DNA from: Guyparkeria sp. WRN-7
GTDB taxonomy: Bacteria; Pseudomonadota; Gammaproteobacteria; Halothiobacillales; Halothiobacillaceae
Length of the DNA: 64,000 bases
Assembly: GCF_001641825.1 (NCBI RefSeq)
Contig: NZ_LRFH01000015.1
Span: 124,001-188,000 of the forward strand
Direction of reading: 5' to 3'
Shown piece after piece: positions 63,460 through 64,000 of the stretch. The position numbers were made by a program, and so were the translations under genes. Below the pieces are notes generated by a model, which was not told the origin of the DNA, ran no database searches, and saw only the letters and a list, made by a program, of their open reading frames with translations. Positions within the stretch are counted from its first letter, which is position 1. Each line of letters starts with the position of its first letter.

Positions 63460-64000
63460 TCAGTCCTCGGAGACGTCCTCTTCCTCTGAGTGGTTGGCCT
63501 GGAAATCCTCCACCGAGCCGGCGATCTCGCTGACATCGCCCTTGAAGCGGGCGATGTGATAGACCGCGTCCCCCTCGTGAACCAGTGGTCGCTCGAGGCG
63601 CCCGATCACCACGCCGCTGCTGGTGGAGATGATTGCCTCGCGTCGGCCGCTGTAGGCATCGTCGACGTACCCCAGGGTCTCGCCGCGCGCCACCTCGGCG
63701 CCCAGGCGCACCGCCGTGGCCAGCATGCCGCTCTCCGGGGCGCGCACCCACAGGCTGCGCCGGGAGATGAACGGTTCCGGCCGCGCGGTCTTGCGTCGCG
63801 AGGGTGCCAGCATGCCGAGCGTGCGCATGACGCTAAGCACCCCCTGGGTGCCGGCGCGGATGGAGACCTCGTCGAATCGCAGTGCTTCGCCCGCTTCGTA
63901 GAGCAGCATCGGGATGCCCAGTTCGCCGGCGGCCGCCCGTAGCGAGCCGTCGCGCAGCGAGGCATTGAGCAGCACCGGCACGCCGAAGGCCTTCGCCAGT
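63460..64000 (-). CDS. succinylglutamate desuccinylase/aspartoacylase family protein (5' part outside window)
   Basis: The last 180 codons are visible; the frame continues past base 64000 with no start inside. The segment with [16 protein letters not shown] and the C-terminal beta-barrel with [18 protein letters not shown] fit the AstE/AspA family, and the [17 protein letters not shown] part is its typical substrate lid. The zinc ligands would be in the missing N-terminal half. It sits directly upstream of the RimB-like gene (5-base gap), a recurrent pairing in gammaproteobacteria. Substrate unknown. Confidence 0.82.
   Translation of the reverse strand, partial: LAKAFGVPVLLNASLRDGSLRAAAGELGIPMLLYEAGEALRFDEVSIRAGTQGVLSVMRTLGMLAPSRRKTARPEPFISRRSLWVRAPESGMLATAVRLGAEVARGETLGYVDDAYSGRREAIISTSSGVVIGRLERPLVHEGDAVYHIARFKGDVSEIAGSVEDFQANHSEEEDVSED

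Overview
This is a GC-rich chromosomal window from a motile gammaproteobacterium outside the Enterobacterales. The evidence is a Pseudomonas/Vibrio-type single polar flagellum locus (fliLMNOPQR-flhBAF-fleN-fliA-cheYZAB-parC-parP-cheW), the ubiH/ubiI-pepP-ygfB-zapA-6S RNA-fau block, DsbD and LpoA. A halophilic or sulfur-oxidising lineage near Chromatiales/Halothiobacillus is a guess, not shown. Nearly all of the window is densely packed core genome.

Layout. 1-3.8 kb: diaA (cut by the window edge), yraN and lpoA, divergent from rsmI. 3.8-23.1 kb: one long plus-strand motility and chemotaxis locus. It opens with a GGDEF gene behind a sigma54-type promoter, then the export apparatus and C-ring (fliL to flhA), polar number and placement genes (flhF, fleN), sigma28 (fliA), and a cheYZAB unit behind a sigma28-type promoter. 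It ends with the ParC/ParP polar array-positioning pair, cheW and a DUF2802 gene. 23.1-27.8 kb (minus): aroE, a RimK-related ATP-grasp ligase, a 7TM/inactive-transglutaminase membrane protein, an exported RimB-like protein and rpiA. 28-36 kb: ilvA, an EVE protein, fau, 6S RNA, zapA and a ZapB-like gene, then divergent ygfB-pepP-ubiH-ubiI and a potassium channel. 37-46.9 kb: aroQ-accB-accC-prmA, cutA-dsbD, fxsA, protoporphyrinogen oxidase, an NDUFA9-like reductase and a YqhA-like membrane protein.

47-50.2 kb holds the most distinctive system. An ECF sigma factor and its NrsF/DUF1109 membrane anti-sigma are divergent from a cytochrome b (YedZ1-like), a Tat-exported molybdopterin oxidoreductase (YedY1-like) and a methionine-rich secreted peptide (MrpX-like). 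Both directions carry an identical GTAACC-N16-CGAAT promoter. This matches the reactive-chlorine (hypochlorite) defence system known from Azospira: the Met-rich peptide is a sacrificial oxidant sink and YedY1/YedZ1 regenerates it.

50.3-58.4 kb: groESL with a CIRCE operator, an isocitrate dehydrogenase with NAD-type cofactor residues, a CPXCG protein, a 265-bp MITE-like inverted-repeat element, tRNA-Arg(CCT), an AT-richer SRA-like/HNH endonuclease gene (probable acquired defence gene), ytoQ, ilvD and a DJ-1/PfpI protein. 58.6-64 kb: a globin-coupled diguanylate cyclase, an exported alpha/beta hydrolase, tandem entericidin-like lipoproteins, a CPA2 antiporter with a CBS protein, and a second, cytoplasmic RimB-like gene next to an AstE/aspartoacylase-like gene cut by the window end.
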